NCBI RefSeq assembly: GCF_000255655.1
Contig: NZ_JH636436.1
Span: forward strand, 99,636 to 163,635
DNA length: 64,000 bases
Direction: 5' to 3'
DNA from: Schlesneria paludicola DSM 18645
GTDB lineage: Bacteria > Planctomycetota > Planctomycetia > Planctomycetales > Planctomycetaceae
In this document: positions 25,455 to 34,598 of the stretch, piece by piece
Numbering within the stretch: the first letter of the stretch is position 1
Layout: each line of letters opens with the position of its first letter
Program-made: the position numbers and the translations under genes
The notes under the pieces: generated by a model
The model's database searches: none
Seen by the model: the letters and a program-made list of their open reading frames with translations, nothing else
What the model was told of the DNA's origin: nothing

Positions 25455-27041
25455 TCATGGCAACTGAGCGGCCTGAACCGCGGGAGCTGCCGAATACACC
25501 GTCTCGTACGAGGTCTCCAGAGACTTCGTCAGGGATTCGATGGAACCGTGCATCGGAGCAAACAACAGATTCGGGAAAACACCAAACAGGATTGCGAAAG
25601 CGACCAGCGTATATCCGATCGCCAGTTCCCGAGGATTCGCTTCGACGAGCGCTTCGGGATGCGGTCCCTTGTACTCGGCACCAAGATACACGCGCTGCAA
25701 GGTCCACAGGATATAACCGGCCGTCAGGATCACACCGGCGGCCGCCACAATGGCCAGCAGCGGGCTGAAGTTCCAGCAGGCGAGCACCGACAGGACTTCA
25801 CCCACGAATCCGCACAGACCGGGTAGACCCAGACCGGCGAAGAAGATCACGGCCGCCAGGCCGGAGTAGTGGGGCATGACCTGAGCGATTCCGCCGAATT
25901 TGTTGATGTCGCGATGATGCACGCGGTCGTAGAGCACGCCGACCATAAAGAACATGCCCGTGGACGAGATCCCGTGAGCGACCATCTGGAACATCGCGGC
26001 GTTGATGCCCATGGTCCAGTAGTCACGGCCAATCGTCTTGCCGTCGGTGATCTTCCAGACCGCAATCCCCAGCAGGACGTATCCCATGTGACTGACGGAA
26101 CTGTAGGCGACCAGTCGTTTGAAGTCCGTCTGGGCCATTGCCGCAAACGCACCGTAGATGATGCTGAAGACACCCAGCCCCACCAGGAAGTAGGCGGCGT
26201 ATTGGGCACCGTAAGGGCATAGGGGAAACGCGATGCGGATGATGCCGTAGCCACCCATCTTCAGCAGCACCCCGGCCAGGATCATCGAGATCGGCGTTGG
26301 AGCTTCCACGTGTGCGTCTGGCAACCAGGTGTGGAATGGGAACGAGGGTAGCTTAATCGCGAAGCCGATGAACAGCATGATGAAGGCGGCGACCTGCATC
26401 GTGGTGTCGAAGTGAGGAATTGTCCCGCCATTGCCCGCGGCGATTTTCGCCAGGTAGATCAGGTCAAAGCTGCGACCACTGTTGAAGTAGAACATGATCA
26501 TCGCGATCAGCATCAGGACCGACCCTGCGAGCGTATACAGGAAGAACTTGATGGCCGCGTACTCGCGCCGTGGTCCCCCCCAGATCCCGATCAGGAAGTA
26601 CATCGGCAGCAGCATGACTTCCCAGAAGACGTAGAACAGGAAGAAGTCGAGTGCCAGGAAGACGCCCATCATCCCTGTTTCAAGGATCAGAAACAGCATC
26701 AGGTAGCCTTTGAAGTTCTTTTCGATGCTCCATGACGCCAGTGAGGCAAGCAAGCAGACGAATCCGGTCAAGACCACGAGCGGCAGACTGATTCCGTCGA
26801 CGCCCAGTCGGAAGTAGATGTTCCAGGTTGGAACCCACTCTCTGACCAGTTCGAACTGAATACCGGATTCCGTCGGCTTGAACTGCCCCCAGAGCATCAG
26901 CGTAAACAGGAATGTCAGGGCCGTGCCCATGACACCCCAGTAACGCATGAATTCCTTCGCATTGCTGTCGATAAACAGCAGCAAGAGCGCCCATACCGCG
27001 GGCAGAAAAACGATACATGTCAGGAGCGTTTCCGGATCCAT
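25455..27041 (-). CDS. nuoM: NADH-quinone oxidoreductase subunit M
   Basis: Antiporter-like membrane subunit of complex I. ATG at 27041 starts MDPETLLTCIVFLPAVWALL, the normal NuoM beginning; the longer frame upstream is not part of the family. The 528 residues form about 14 membrane helices with LFYVFWEVMLLPMYFLIGIWGG (catalytic-axis Glu), LPSFPFHTWLPDAHVEAPTPISMILAGVLLKMGGYGIIRI (Lys and TM7-8), DFKRLVAYSSVSHMGYVLLG and GLPGLCGFVGEVLSVL. It lies between nuoL (59 bases) and nuoN (58 bases). Confidence 0.96.
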   Translation of the reverse strand: MDPETLLTCIVFLPAVWALLLLFIDSNAKEFMRYWGVMGTALTFLFTLMLWGQFKPTESGIQFELVREWVPTWNIYFRLGVDGISLPLVVLTGFVCLLASLASWSIEKNFKGYLMLFLILETGMMGVFLALDFFLFYVFWEVMLLPMYFLIGIWGGPRREYAAIKFFLYTLAGSVLMLIAMIMFYFNSGRSFDLIYLAKIAAGNGGTIPHFDTTMQVAAFIMLFIGFAIKLPSFPFHTWLPDAHVEAPTPISMILAGVLLKMGGYGIIRIAFPLCPYGAQYAAYFLVGLGVFSIIYGAFAAMAQTDFKRLVAYSSVSHMGYVLLGIAVWKITDGKTIGRDYWTMGINAAMFQMVAHGISSTGMFFMVGVLYDRVHHRDINKFGGIAQVMPHYSGLAAVIFFAGLGLPGLCGFVGEVLSVLACWNFSPLLAIVAAAGVILTAGYILWTLQRVYLGAEYKGPHPEALVEANPRELAIGYTLVAFAILFGVFPNLLFAPMHGSIESLTKSLETSYETVYSAAPAVQAAQLP

Positions 27042-27100
27042 ATTGAACTCTGCTTCCTCAAGCGTGCTGCCACCAACTGCGCGGTCGACAGAAATCAGTT

Positions 27101-29461
27101 CTACTTCGGAATTGCGGTGAAAAGGGCCCCGAACAGCACCACGACACCCACGCCAATCCACATGACATACTGCCGGATTCGTCCTGTCTGCACGGCTTTC
27201 AGCGACGAACCCATCGAATACGTGACCGACCCCAGCAGGTTGACCAGTCCATCCACCATTGTTTCATCGAATTTGCGATCCCAGCGTGACACGTAGACCG
27301 TCAGATTTGCGGAGGCGTGCAGGATGGGATCGAGCACACAGCGGTCGAAGCTGACGCACCACGCGGAGACGACGTGCACGGGTTGGACGAACATCACATC
27401 ATACAACGTGTCGAACCGCCATTTGTCGATCAGGAAGTCGTAGACGCCCGAGAATTGCTTGCGAATGTCGGCGGGATTCACACTCTTCTTCACATACAGC
27501 AGATAGGCCACTCCCATCCCCAGGAACGCGGCGATCAACGCGAGGACACCCGCAATTTTGTGAACTTTATGGACATCGTGCTGGCTGGGCAGGGTCACCT
27601 GCGAGGCACCGCTCGAGAGCACTCGTTCGACGGCCGGAACGGTTTCGCTGCCCGCGATCAATCGGTAAAGCGGACCGCTCTCACCGGGCCAGGCACATCC
27701 CGCGGCGAAGACCGCCAACGCGATCAACGGATAGGTCATGATCCGCGGATTTTCATGGCAGTGTTCGAAGACATGCGCGTCCCGAGGTTGCCCACAGAAT
27801 GTCATGAACCACAGTCGGAACATGTAAAACGACGTGATTCCCGCGGTGACCAATGGCGTAATGAACAGCAGGAAGTGACCGGGATTCCGTTCCGTGTAGG
27901 CCAAGGCCGAGGCGACAATCGCATCTTTTGAGTAGAAGCCCGAGAAGCCAGCGGAAGTACCCGGAATCGCCAGACCGGCGATGGCCACAACCCCGACCAG
28001 CATCGTGTAACAGGTGATCTTCATCTTGTGCCGCAACCCGCCCATGCGCGTCATGTCCTGCACGTGGTGGCATCCGGCGATCACACTGCCTGAGCACAAG
28101 AACATGAGCGACTTGAAGAACGCGTGTGTCACCAGGTGGAACAGCCCCGCGCCCCAGCCGGCAACGCCGATCGCCAGCATCATGTAGCCCAGTTGGCTGA
28201 TGGTAGAGTAGGCGAGCACGCGTTTGATGTCGGTGACGACGACCGCGATCGTGGCTGCGATGAACAGTGTGATGCAGCCGATGTAGGCAATTCCAAGAAG
28301 AACCTCGGGGGTGAACATCGGATAGAACCGTCCGGCCAGATACACACCGGCGGCGACCATTGTGGCCGAGTGCACCAGTGCGGATACCGGCGTCGGTCCC
28401 TCCATCGCGTCGGGTAACCATGTTTGCAGTGGGAACTGAGCACTCTTACCGATGCTTCCCGCGAAGACGCCCAGCCCGGCGGCGACCAGCAGCATGTAGC
28501 TGATCGTCATCGGCTGTCCGTTTTGCGTGGCCCGGTGTCCCTCGGCGTCGTGCAGGTAGACCTGCTTGCCGTCGTCGGACACATCCAGCTTGCCATCGTG
28601 TCCCCGGATCATCGTGAACAGCCCCGCTTCATGCGTGTCGTTCAGGGATGAATCGGCGAACTGGAAGGTACCGAGCGAGGTCCAGAGAATCATCAAGCCG
28701 ATCAGAAACCCGAAATCGCCGACGCGGTTCATGATGAACGCTTTATTGGCGGCGGTGCTGGCCGACTGGCGTTCGATGTAGAAGCCGATCAGCAGGTAGC
28801 TGCACAGACCGACCAGTTCCCAGAAGATGAACACCTGGAAGATGTTCCCGGCCAGCACGAGTCCCAGCATGGAAAAGCAGAACAGCGAGAGATACGCGAA
28901 GAAGCGGTGGAATCGTCCGGGGCGGCTGAAATGACCACCGTTGTGCAGATGCACTTCGTGATCTTCATATTCTTCCGTCAGTTCGTCGTGCATATAGCCC
29001 ATGGCGAACAGGTGAATGCAGGTGGCGATGAAGGTCACCATTGTGAACATCACCAGCGTCAGGCTGTCGATGTACCAGTCGAGCGACAGGCGGAGCTTGC
29101 CGAATCGACCCAGTTCGTACAGCGTCCCGGCGTAGTATTTGGGGGGCGATGACGCGTGTGTTCCCGCGTGCGCTTCGGCCGCGTGTCCGTCGGCATGATG
29201 ATCGGCTTCTTCATGAGCGGCATCGTGTGGCGTGGCGGCATGCGAAGAATCGGCATGGTGTTCGGGTGCGGAGAGGGCCGACCAGTGCGTCGCGCTTCCC
29301 CAGACCAGCAGGGCCGACAAGCTGCAGACGAATCCGGCACCGATACAACCCACCGCGCAGACGGCCGCACCTTTGCTGAGTCGATGGGACCAGCGTAACC
29401 AGTACATTTCAATGACAAAGCCCACCAACGGCAGCAACCAGGCTGTCGTTAGCAGGAGCAT
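27101..29461 (-). CDS. nuoL: NADH-quinone oxidoreductase subunit L, with His-rich insert
   Basis: Largest antiporter-like subunit of complex I with the lateral helix. ATG at 29461 (GGTGA about eight bases upstream) begins MLLLTTAWLLPLVGF; an ATG ten codons earlier (29491) is an alternative. Hallmarks: FQVFIFWELVGLCSYLLIGFY, GKSAQFPLQTWLPDAMEGPTPVSALVHSATMVAAGVYL, DIKRVLAYSTISQLGYMMLAIG, HAFFKSLMFLCSGSVIAG and a C-terminal lateral helix region. Between the second and third membrane helices it has a hydrophilic loop (59-103) containing 11 His among Asp, Glu and Ala, and a second His-rich stretch DHEVHLHNGGHF follows near 180. Length (786) exceeds the usual 610-680 because of these insertions and an expanded C-terminal region. 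Confidence 0.95.
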   Translation of the reverse strand: MLLLTTAWLLPLVGFVIEMYWLRWSHRLSKGAAVCAVGCIGAGFVCSLSALLVWGSATHWSALSAPEHHADSSHAATPHDAAHEEADHHADGHAAEAHAGTHASSPPKYYAGTLYELGRFGKLRLSLDWYIDSLTLVMFTMVTFIATCIHLFAMGYMHDELTEEYEDHEVHLHNGGHFSRPGRFHRFFAYLSLFCFSMLGLVLAGNIFQVFIFWELVGLCSYLLIGFYIERQSASTAANKAFIMNRVGDFGFLIGLMILWTSLGTFQFADSSLNDTHEAGLFTMIRGHDGKLDVSDDGKQVYLHDAEGHRATQNGQPMTISYMLLVAAGLGVFAGSIGKSAQFPLQTWLPDAMEGPTPVSALVHSATMVAAGVYLAGRFYPMFTPEVLLGIAYIGCITLFIAATIAVVVTDIKRVLAYSTISQLGYMMLAIGVAGWGAGLFHLVTHAFFKSLMFLCSGSVIAGCHHVQDMTRMGGLRHKMKITCYTMLVGVVAIAGLAIPGTSAGFSGFYSKDAIVASALAYTERNPGHFLLFITPLVTAGITSFYMFRLWFMTFCGQPRDAHVFEHCHENPRIMTYPLIALAVFAAGCAWPGESGPLYRLIAGSETVPAVERVLSSGASQVTLPSQHDVHKVHKIAGVLALIAAFLGMGVAYLLYVKKSVNPADIRKQFSGVYDFLIDKWRFDTLYDVMFVQPVHVVSAWCVSFDRCVLDPILHASANLTVYVSRWDRKFDETMVDGLVNLLGSVTYSMGSSLKAVQTGRIRQYVMWIGVGVVVLFGALFTAIPK

Positions 29462-29668
29462 CAGAATCTCACCAGTTTTGGTCTCAGGCATAATTCCGTC
29501 ACTGAAGAAGTTTTACCGGGCGGAAGTTTTACTGGGTGAACGAGTCGTTGAGCAAAGGATCGTCGGAAAAGACGTTCTGTCAAACCACTTGCGACCGAGA
29601 ACAAAATGTCAGGGAGAACCAACTGAGACCACCACCGATCGATACGAATTGACCACGAACAGTCGGGC

Positions 29669-29980
29669 TTACCCGTGCAGTTCGTCTCCGCGGTCGACAT
29701 CGATTGACAGGTGATTGTTGTAAAAGTTCAGTGCAATCGCCAAGGCCACGGCCGCTTCCGCCGCGGCCAGAACGATGACGAAAAGTGCCGTTGCTTGTCC
29801 GTCGAGACCCAGTGGGGTGTAGCGAGAGAACGCCACGAAATTGACGTTGGCCCCGTTCAGAACGAGTTCAACTCCCATCAGCACGCCAATGCCGTTCCGT
29901 TTTGTGGCCATGCAGACGACGCCACACACGAAGAGCACCGCTCCAACCATCAAGTACGAGTTCAGGCCAACTTCACCCAT
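29669..29980 (-). CDS. nuoK: NADH-quinone oxidoreductase subunit K
   Basis: A 103-residue three-helix membrane subunit at the hinge between the quinone site and the antiporter subunits. Recognised by SYLMVGAVLFVCGVVCMATKRNGIGVLMGVELVLNGANVNFVAF, with conserved Glu37 in GVELVLN, and ALFVIVLAAAEAAVALAIAL with Glu70-region Glu in AAAEAA. Length is normal. It is 51 bases after nuoJ; a gap of about 200 bases separates it from nuoL, in which I see no other gene. Confidence 0.96.
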   Translation of the reverse strand: MGEVGLNSYLMVGAVLFVCGVVCMATKRNGIGVLMGVELVLNGANVNFVAFSRYTPLGLDGQATALFVIVLAAAEAAVALAIALNFYNNHLSIDVDRGDELHG

Positions 29981-30031
29981 GATCGCATTTCTTTCCCGAA
30001 CGCAAACGCTCGTTCTTCCGGAAGACTCCGA

Positions 30032-30661
30032 TCAATTGAATTCTCGTCCGTCGTCCACCACGACGCGACGCTTTGCCCGCGCCAAGTATGCGGCTCCGAT
30101 CAACACGACCAATAAATGAATCGAAATGATTTCAAACGGCAACAGAAAGCCTGGAGCCAACTTCATCTGACTGTCTTGGTTCAGATTCCGATCCGGACGC
30201 AGTCCGATGAAGCTGAGTCCCAACTGCCGGACCGTATTGCCTTGTTGACGGGCCGCGGGGGCCAGCTCTGCAGCGGCCGCCATCGAAGGGGATGGTGGCA
30301 GGCGCTCGGCCGCCTCTTTCCAATCGACTTTGCTGATGGAAGTCACCAGGACGAACAGCAGCAGCAGTCCGACGGACGCTCCCAGGAAGATTTCGGCCGG
30401 GTTGGTGCGAATCTGCGTGTAGGGGCCACTGGCGGTGAGCATCACCCCGAACACCAGCAGAACCACCGTTCCGCCGACATAGATCAGCAATTGGGCCGAG
30501 CCCAGGAAATCGGCGTCGCAAAGGAAGAACAGGGCCCCGACCGATCCGAGCGACACGACCAGCCAGAAGGCCATTCGCACGACGTTCTGCGTGGCGACGA
30601 CCGCCACGGCGCCGCCGCAGGACAGTGTCGCGAAGACCCAGAATAACAGTTGCTCGATCAT
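30032..30661 (-). CDS. nuoJ: NADH-quinone oxidoreductase subunit J
   Basis: A 209-residue membrane subunit, ND6 homologue. Five membrane helices with VRMAFWLVVSLGSVGALFFLCDADFLGSAQLLIYVGGTVVLLVFGVML, the pi-bulge helix 3 signature of the family. A 50-residue hydrophilic loop rich in Ala, Pro and Gln precedes the last helix (PFEIISIHLLVVLIGAAYLAR). The start codon overlaps the end of nuoH by four bases (ATGA), so translation is coupled. nuoI, usual between nuoH and nuoJ, is absent. Confidence 0.95.
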   Translation of the reverse strand: MIEQLLFWVFATLSCGGAVAVVATQNVVRMAFWLVVSLGSVGALFFLCDADFLGSAQLLIYVGGTVVLLVFGVMLTASGPYTQIRTNPAEIFLGASVGLLLLFVLVTSISKVDWKEAAERLPPSPSMAAAAELAPAARQQGNTVRQLGLSFIGLRPDRNLNQDSQMKLAPGFLLPFEIISIHLLVVLIGAAYLARAKRRVVVDDGREFN

Positions 30662-31944
30662 CGGATCACCCCTTGAGCGTCAGAGGCGACAGGAACCGCG
30701 GACGTCGTCGCATGAGACACCGATTTTTCGCCCAAAGCAGGCCCAAAGGCCACCGGTCGAGACATCGTCGAAGCCAGCACCAGCGGCCACAGCACCGCCA
30801 TCAGGAACAGGAAGCAACTGATCGGTACCAGATACTTCAAGCAGGTCGTCATCACCTGGTCGATTCGCAGTCGAGGAAGCGTCCACCGCACCCAAATCTG
30901 CACAAACACCAGCAAGCACCCCTTTTTTACAAGCACGATCGCACCAAACAGGTTGGCGAGATAGGTTCCGAGTGAAAACCCTTCGATTCCCAGGAATCCA
31001 TCGGCAGTGCCACGCAGGCTGTTGACCAGATCGTCGATCAAGCCGATCCCGGTGTTCCAGCCGCCAAGAAACAGCAAGGCTGCAACGGCACTGACGGCGA
31101 ACATGCTCGAGTATTCGGCCAGGAAGAAGATGGACCAGCGAAACCCGCTATATTCGGTGTGGAAACCGGCTACCAGCTCGCTCTCGGCTTCCGCCAGATC
31201 GAACGGAGCGCGCTTCACGCTGGCGGTGGCGACGGTGAAGTAACAGAAGAAAGCCACGAACGTGAATGGGTCATGAAAAATAAACCAGTTCCAGAACCAG
31301 CCCGACTGCAGCCGTCCGATGACCTGGAAATTGAGTGAACCGGCGATCATCAGCGGAATGAGCGCACAAATTGCTAGAGGAATCTCGTAGCTCACCATCT
31401 GGGCCGCTTCACGCATCGCGCCGAACAGCGCCCATTTTGAGCCGCTGGAATATCCGGCGAGAATGATGCCGAGTACTTCGAGTGACATCAGGGCCAGAAT
31501 CAGAAACGCACCGCATTCCGCCGAAACGGCAATCCATCCATCGGCGAGCGGCAGTACCATGAAGGCCGCAAACGAGGCGATCGTGGCAAGATAGGGTGAC
31601 ATTCGGAAGATCAGGCTGTCGGCATCTTCCGGCACCAGATCTTCTTTCTGGATCAGTTTGATGCCGTCGGCAATCGTTTGCAGCCAGCCGAAGCTTCCCC
31701 CGACGCGGGTGGGGCCCAGACGGTCCTGGATACGGCCCGCGACTTTACGTTCAAGCCAGATGTAAAACACGGGAAGGCCAGCGAACAGGCCGAGCAGGAG
31801 TGCCGCGTGGACAAATGCCGCAAGCAAGAAGGCCACCAAGAGCAATGTCTCGGGCTTCAACGAGACATGCACGAATTGCGAGAGGCTTTGGACCAGGTTG
31901 GCCAAAAACTCTTGCAAGGTGATGGCAGCAAGTAGGCCGTTCAT
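30658..31944 (-). CDS. nuoH: NADH-quinone oxidoreductase subunit H
   Basis: A 428-residue membrane subunit that forms the quinone chamber roof. Signature segments: FYIWLERKVAGRIQDRLGPTRVGGSFGWLQTIADGIKLIQKEDLVP, SSGSKWALFGAMREAAQMVSYEIP, KRAPFDLAEAESELVAGFHTEYSGFRW (acidic E-channel loop) and a late LVKKGCLLVFVQIWVRWTLPRLRIDQ. There is an N-terminal extension of about 35 residues with an extra hydrophobic part and a 40-residue hydrophilic tail, so it is longer than the usual 330-350 residues. It leads the block; the 330 bases upstream hold its promoter, but no clear boxes are visible. Confidence 0.96.
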   Translation of the reverse strand: MNGLLAAITLQEFLANLVQSLSQFVHVSLKPETLLLVAFLLAAFVHAALLLGLFAGLPVFYIWLERKVAGRIQDRLGPTRVGGSFGWLQTIADGIKLIQKEDLVPEDADSLIFRMSPYLATIASFAAFMVLPLADGWIAVSAECGAFLILALMSLEVLGIILAGYSSGSKWALFGAMREAAQMVSYEIPLAICALIPLMIAGSLNFQVIGRLQSGWFWNWFIFHDPFTFVAFFCYFTVATASVKRAPFDLAEAESELVAGFHTEYSGFRWSIFFLAEYSSMFAVSAVAALLFLGGWNTGIGLIDDLVNSLRGTADGFLGIEGFSLGTYLANLFGAIVLVKKGCLLVFVQIWVRWTLPRLRIDQVMTTCLKYLVPISCFLFLMAVLWPLVLASTMSRPVAFGPALGEKSVSHATTSAVPVASDAQGVIR

Positions 31945-32281
31945 TTATGTGTCCCTACAAATACGGAACCATCGGCGCGAGAGGCCGCGAAGGGCGGGCC
32001 AACTATGCCAGAAGGGTATTGGCGATTCAAGCCATCCGCGCGGCTTTCGAATTCATTCCCATCAATGAGAAGTTCCTCACGGGGTTTGAACTTGAGGCGA
32101 TGGGACAGTTCGTCGCGGAAATCGGCGTCGAACACAGAGGGGAATTATGAGATCCACACTTGATCATGTCCGTGTGGTTGAGGCGCACTCGCTCATGGAG
32201 CCTGGTGATCCGAAATGCGTTTGCGTTCGGATCCGACCTCGTTTCTTGTATCCGTGGTTCGTCTCACTCGGTCGTATCCCT

Positions 32282-32573
32282 CGTTACCAAGCTCCCGCTT
32301 GGTAACGCCTCTTCACACGCATTTTCCCATCGCGGCGGCATCTGGCGCGGTCTGTCCTGTGCATTTTTGATATCGAGGAGGTGCGTGCGAGGGGCCCAGG
32401 CCACTTTTTTGCTTGACGGAAAACGAGATCACATGAGGCGTTACCAAGCGGGAGCTTGGTAACGAGGGAACGAAGGGTTGCCAAGCGGGAGCTTGGTAAC
32501 GAGGGAACGAAGGGTTGCCAAGCGGGAGCTTGGTAACGAGGGAACGAAGGGTTACCAACAGGGAATTGGTAAC
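32282..32573. repeat. Family B element with 37-bp tandem expansion, copy 3
   Basis: The left palindrome is at 32282-32307 and the opposed right palindrome at 32439-32464, as in other family B copies. The right palindrome is then repeated in tandem: units start at 32440, 32477, 32514 and 32551, exactly 37 bp apart, each being the palindrome GTTACCAAGC..GCTTGGTAAC plus the spacer gagggaacgaagg. Units 2 and 3 read GTTGCC; unit 4 is altered (GTTACCAACAGGGAATTGG). It lies between the nuoH 5' region and the 3' end of the coiled-coil gene. The remaining bases 31945-32281 hold no gene that I can support. Confidence 0.88.
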
Positions 32574-32618
32574 GAGGGACATGAGGGACTGAACGAGGAA
32601 CGAACGGGCAACAGAACC

Positions 32619-34559
32619 CTATTGGTTTTTCTTAATCGACAGGTCGTACGTTGCTTTCTGGACCTTGGCCTGGCGATCGGAGAGCTGGCGAAGTTGAGTC
32701 AGCACGTCCTGATCGAGGGCTTGCTCGCCTTCCACTAATCGTCCCAACTGCTTGGTTCGGCGGTTGACTCGGTATTGCAGCGAACGCAGCATCTTCATTT
32801 CCGCCAATTTTTCGACCAGTCCCGATTGTTGCTGCTGCTGTTGTTGCTGTTGTTGTGGGGACTGTTTCTTGTCCTTGAGTTTTTCGAGTTCCTTCTGCAG
32901 CGATTCGATCAGTTCCTTCAGGCTTTCAATCGTATCCTGTTCAATGTTCTGCGTGATCTCGCCGACATCGACGCGTTCCAACCGGCGAGCGATTGTCAGC
33001 ATGTCGTCGCGGATTTGCTCGACCGCCTCGGGAAACGCAATCGACGAGCCTTCTTCTTTGAGCAAGGTCAGAGCTTTCGCTGCCAGGACCGCAATTTCGT
33101 CCTCGTTTCGCGCCAGTTCGACGGAACGGTTGCGATGACGGTCGGTGCGCGTCTCAGGCGGAATAGAATGGATTGCCAAGGTCGCGTTGTAGACGATTTC
33201 TTGCTTTTGCAGCATGTCGCGGAAACGGGCTTCCATCTGAGCCAGCACCAGTTCGCGTTCTTCTTCGCGCACCTGCCGGAGAATCTCTTCAAGTTTCTCT
33301 TTCGCCTTCATCAATTCGGCGATCGCTTTATCTTGCTTGTCCGATGCCCCTTTTTTGTTGTTCTTTTTCAGTTCCTCGATGGCTCGGTCCATCTCTTGTC
33401 TCGCCCGCTGAAGCTCGTCACGACCGGGCGTTTTATCCGAGGGCTTCTGCTGCTCGTCCTGTTCCTCTTGAGCCTGATTTTGCTGATCGGGCGAGTCCTG
33501 CGGGGGCTGGTCTTGTGGAGGCTGATCCTGTTGTTGTCCTTCTTGAGGCTTTCCGGACGGTTTGCCCTCTTGCGGCTTCCCGTCTTTGGGTTTCGATTTG
33601 GAGGGCTTCCCTTGCTGGGATTTGCCACCTTTGGAATCGTCCTTCTCTTCCGAGTCGGATTGATCTGGCTTGGGCTTGTCGTCATCAGACGGTTTTTCGT
33701 CACCGGGCTTCTTTTCGTTCGGCTCTTTCTTGTCGTCGTCCGAAGAGTCTGACGGCTTCTGATCCGACGGTTTCCCTTTGCCCGATTCTCCCTCACCGGG
33801 TTTGGGCTTTTTGTCCCCTTTCGGCGATTCGCTTTCGTCGGACTCGGCTTTGGGTTTGTCCTTGGAGTTTTCTGCGTCGGATTCGCCTTCACCCGGCTTT
33901 GATTGATCGGATTCTTCGGAAGGCTTGGAGCCCTTGTCGTTTTTGGCGGCCTTCTTGGCGGCGTCTTGCGACTGGATTTTCTGGACGAGCTTCTGTGTCG
34001 ATTCCGCAATTTGCTTTTGACGGTCTTGCAGATCGGGAATCTGGCTGCCGCGTTCGGTCTCGGCCCGGGCTTCGCTTTCTTTGCCGATCAGCTTGGTGAC
34101 ATCTTTGATCAGGTCTTGAATTCGTTTCTTTTCGATTTCAAGGTCATCCTTACGCGCTTCGCTCATCAACAGTTCGAGCAGTGACTGCAGTTCGGCGACG
34201 ACCAGTTCTTGCCGCTCCACTGCATCGCCCAGTTGGTCCTTCTTGAGCAGATCTGTCAGGCTTTGCATTTGTTCGGGAATGCGGCCTTCCTTGCTGCGTC
34301 CGATCGCGCGGACGAGCAGTTCGGCACGGGCCGGGTCCGTCTTGCGCAGATACTCGCTCAATTGCTGAAGCGTGCCTTCGAAGCGTCGGTACTTCATCTC
34401 GATCGCTTCTTGGGTCGCCGCAAGATTCGTGGGCGCTTCTGCGGGATCGGTTGCGGGCGAGGGCGTGTCGTCTGCGGAGAACCCCAACGAGGTCAGTGAG
34501 ACGAGCATCGTCAAACAAAGTGCCGTCCATTGGATTCGACCGTCGATTGTGAATGGCAT
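32619..34559 (-). CDS. Secreted charged coiled-coil protein of the MoxR-vWA operon
   Basis: A 646-residue protein that I do not recognise. It has a signal peptide (1-28, [17 protein letters not shown]), helical coiled-coil parts at about 45-200 and 395-640, and a 195-residue low-complexity linker in between built from Lys, Ser, Asp, Glu, Pro, Gln and Gly. A ten-Gln tract lies near residue 590, flanked by long Leu/Glu/Lys heptads. ATG at 34559 has GAGG nine bases upstream. It is the last gene of the six-gene operon, 39 bases after the DUF4175-like gene. Planctomycete MoxR-vWA clusters often end with such a protein; a periplasmic scaffold or spacer role is possible but not shown. Confidence 0.88.
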   Translation of the reverse strand: MPFTIDGRIQWTALCLTMLVSLTSLGFSADDTPSPATDPAEAPTNLAATQEAIEMKYRRFEGTLQQLSEYLRKTDPARAELLVRAIGRSKEGRIPEQMQSLTDLLKKDQLGDAVERQELVVAELQSLLELLMSEARKDDLEIEKKRIQDLIKDVTKLIGKESEARAETERGSQIPDLQDRQKQIAESTQKLVQKIQSQDAAKKAAKNDKGSKPSEESDQSKPGEGESDAENSKDKPKAESDESESPKGDKKPKPGEGESGKGKPSDQKPSDSSDDDKKEPNEKKPGDEKPSDDDKPKPDQSDSEEKDDSKGGKSQQGKPSKSKPKDGKPQEGKPSGKPQEGQQQDQPPQDQPPQDSPDQQNQAQEEQDEQQKPSDKTPGRDELQRARQEMDRAIEELKKNNKKGASDKQDKAIAELMKAKEKLEEILRQVREEERELVLAQMEARFRDMLQKQEIVYNATLAIHSIPPETRTDRHRNRSVELARNEDEIAVLAAKALTLLKEEGSSIAFPEAVEQIRDDMLTIARRLERVDVGEITQNIEQDTIESLKELIESLQKELEKLKDKKQSPQQQQQQQQQQSGLVEKLAEMKMLRSLQYRVNRRTKQLGRLVEGEQALDQDVLTQLRQLSDRQAKVQKATYDLSIKKNQ

Positions 34560-34598
34560 CGCGAGGTCCTCTGCAGGTCGCCGGTGTGAGAGTCTGGT

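Noticed and set aside
31947-32150. A 67-residue frame upstream of nuoH.
   Set aside because: No ribosome binding site, no similarity that I recognise, and it covers the region where the nuoH promoter must lie.
32440-32573. A CRISPR array, suggested by four regularly spaced repeats with 37-bp period.
   Set aside because: The spacer between palindromes is itself identical (gagggaacgaagg), the units are contiguous tandem copies and no cas gene is near.
32775-33752. Long open frame on the plus strand with many Leu codons.
   Set aside because: It is the antisense of the Lys/Glu/Gln-rich coiled-coil gene; the codon pattern produces an artificial Leu-rich product without family features.
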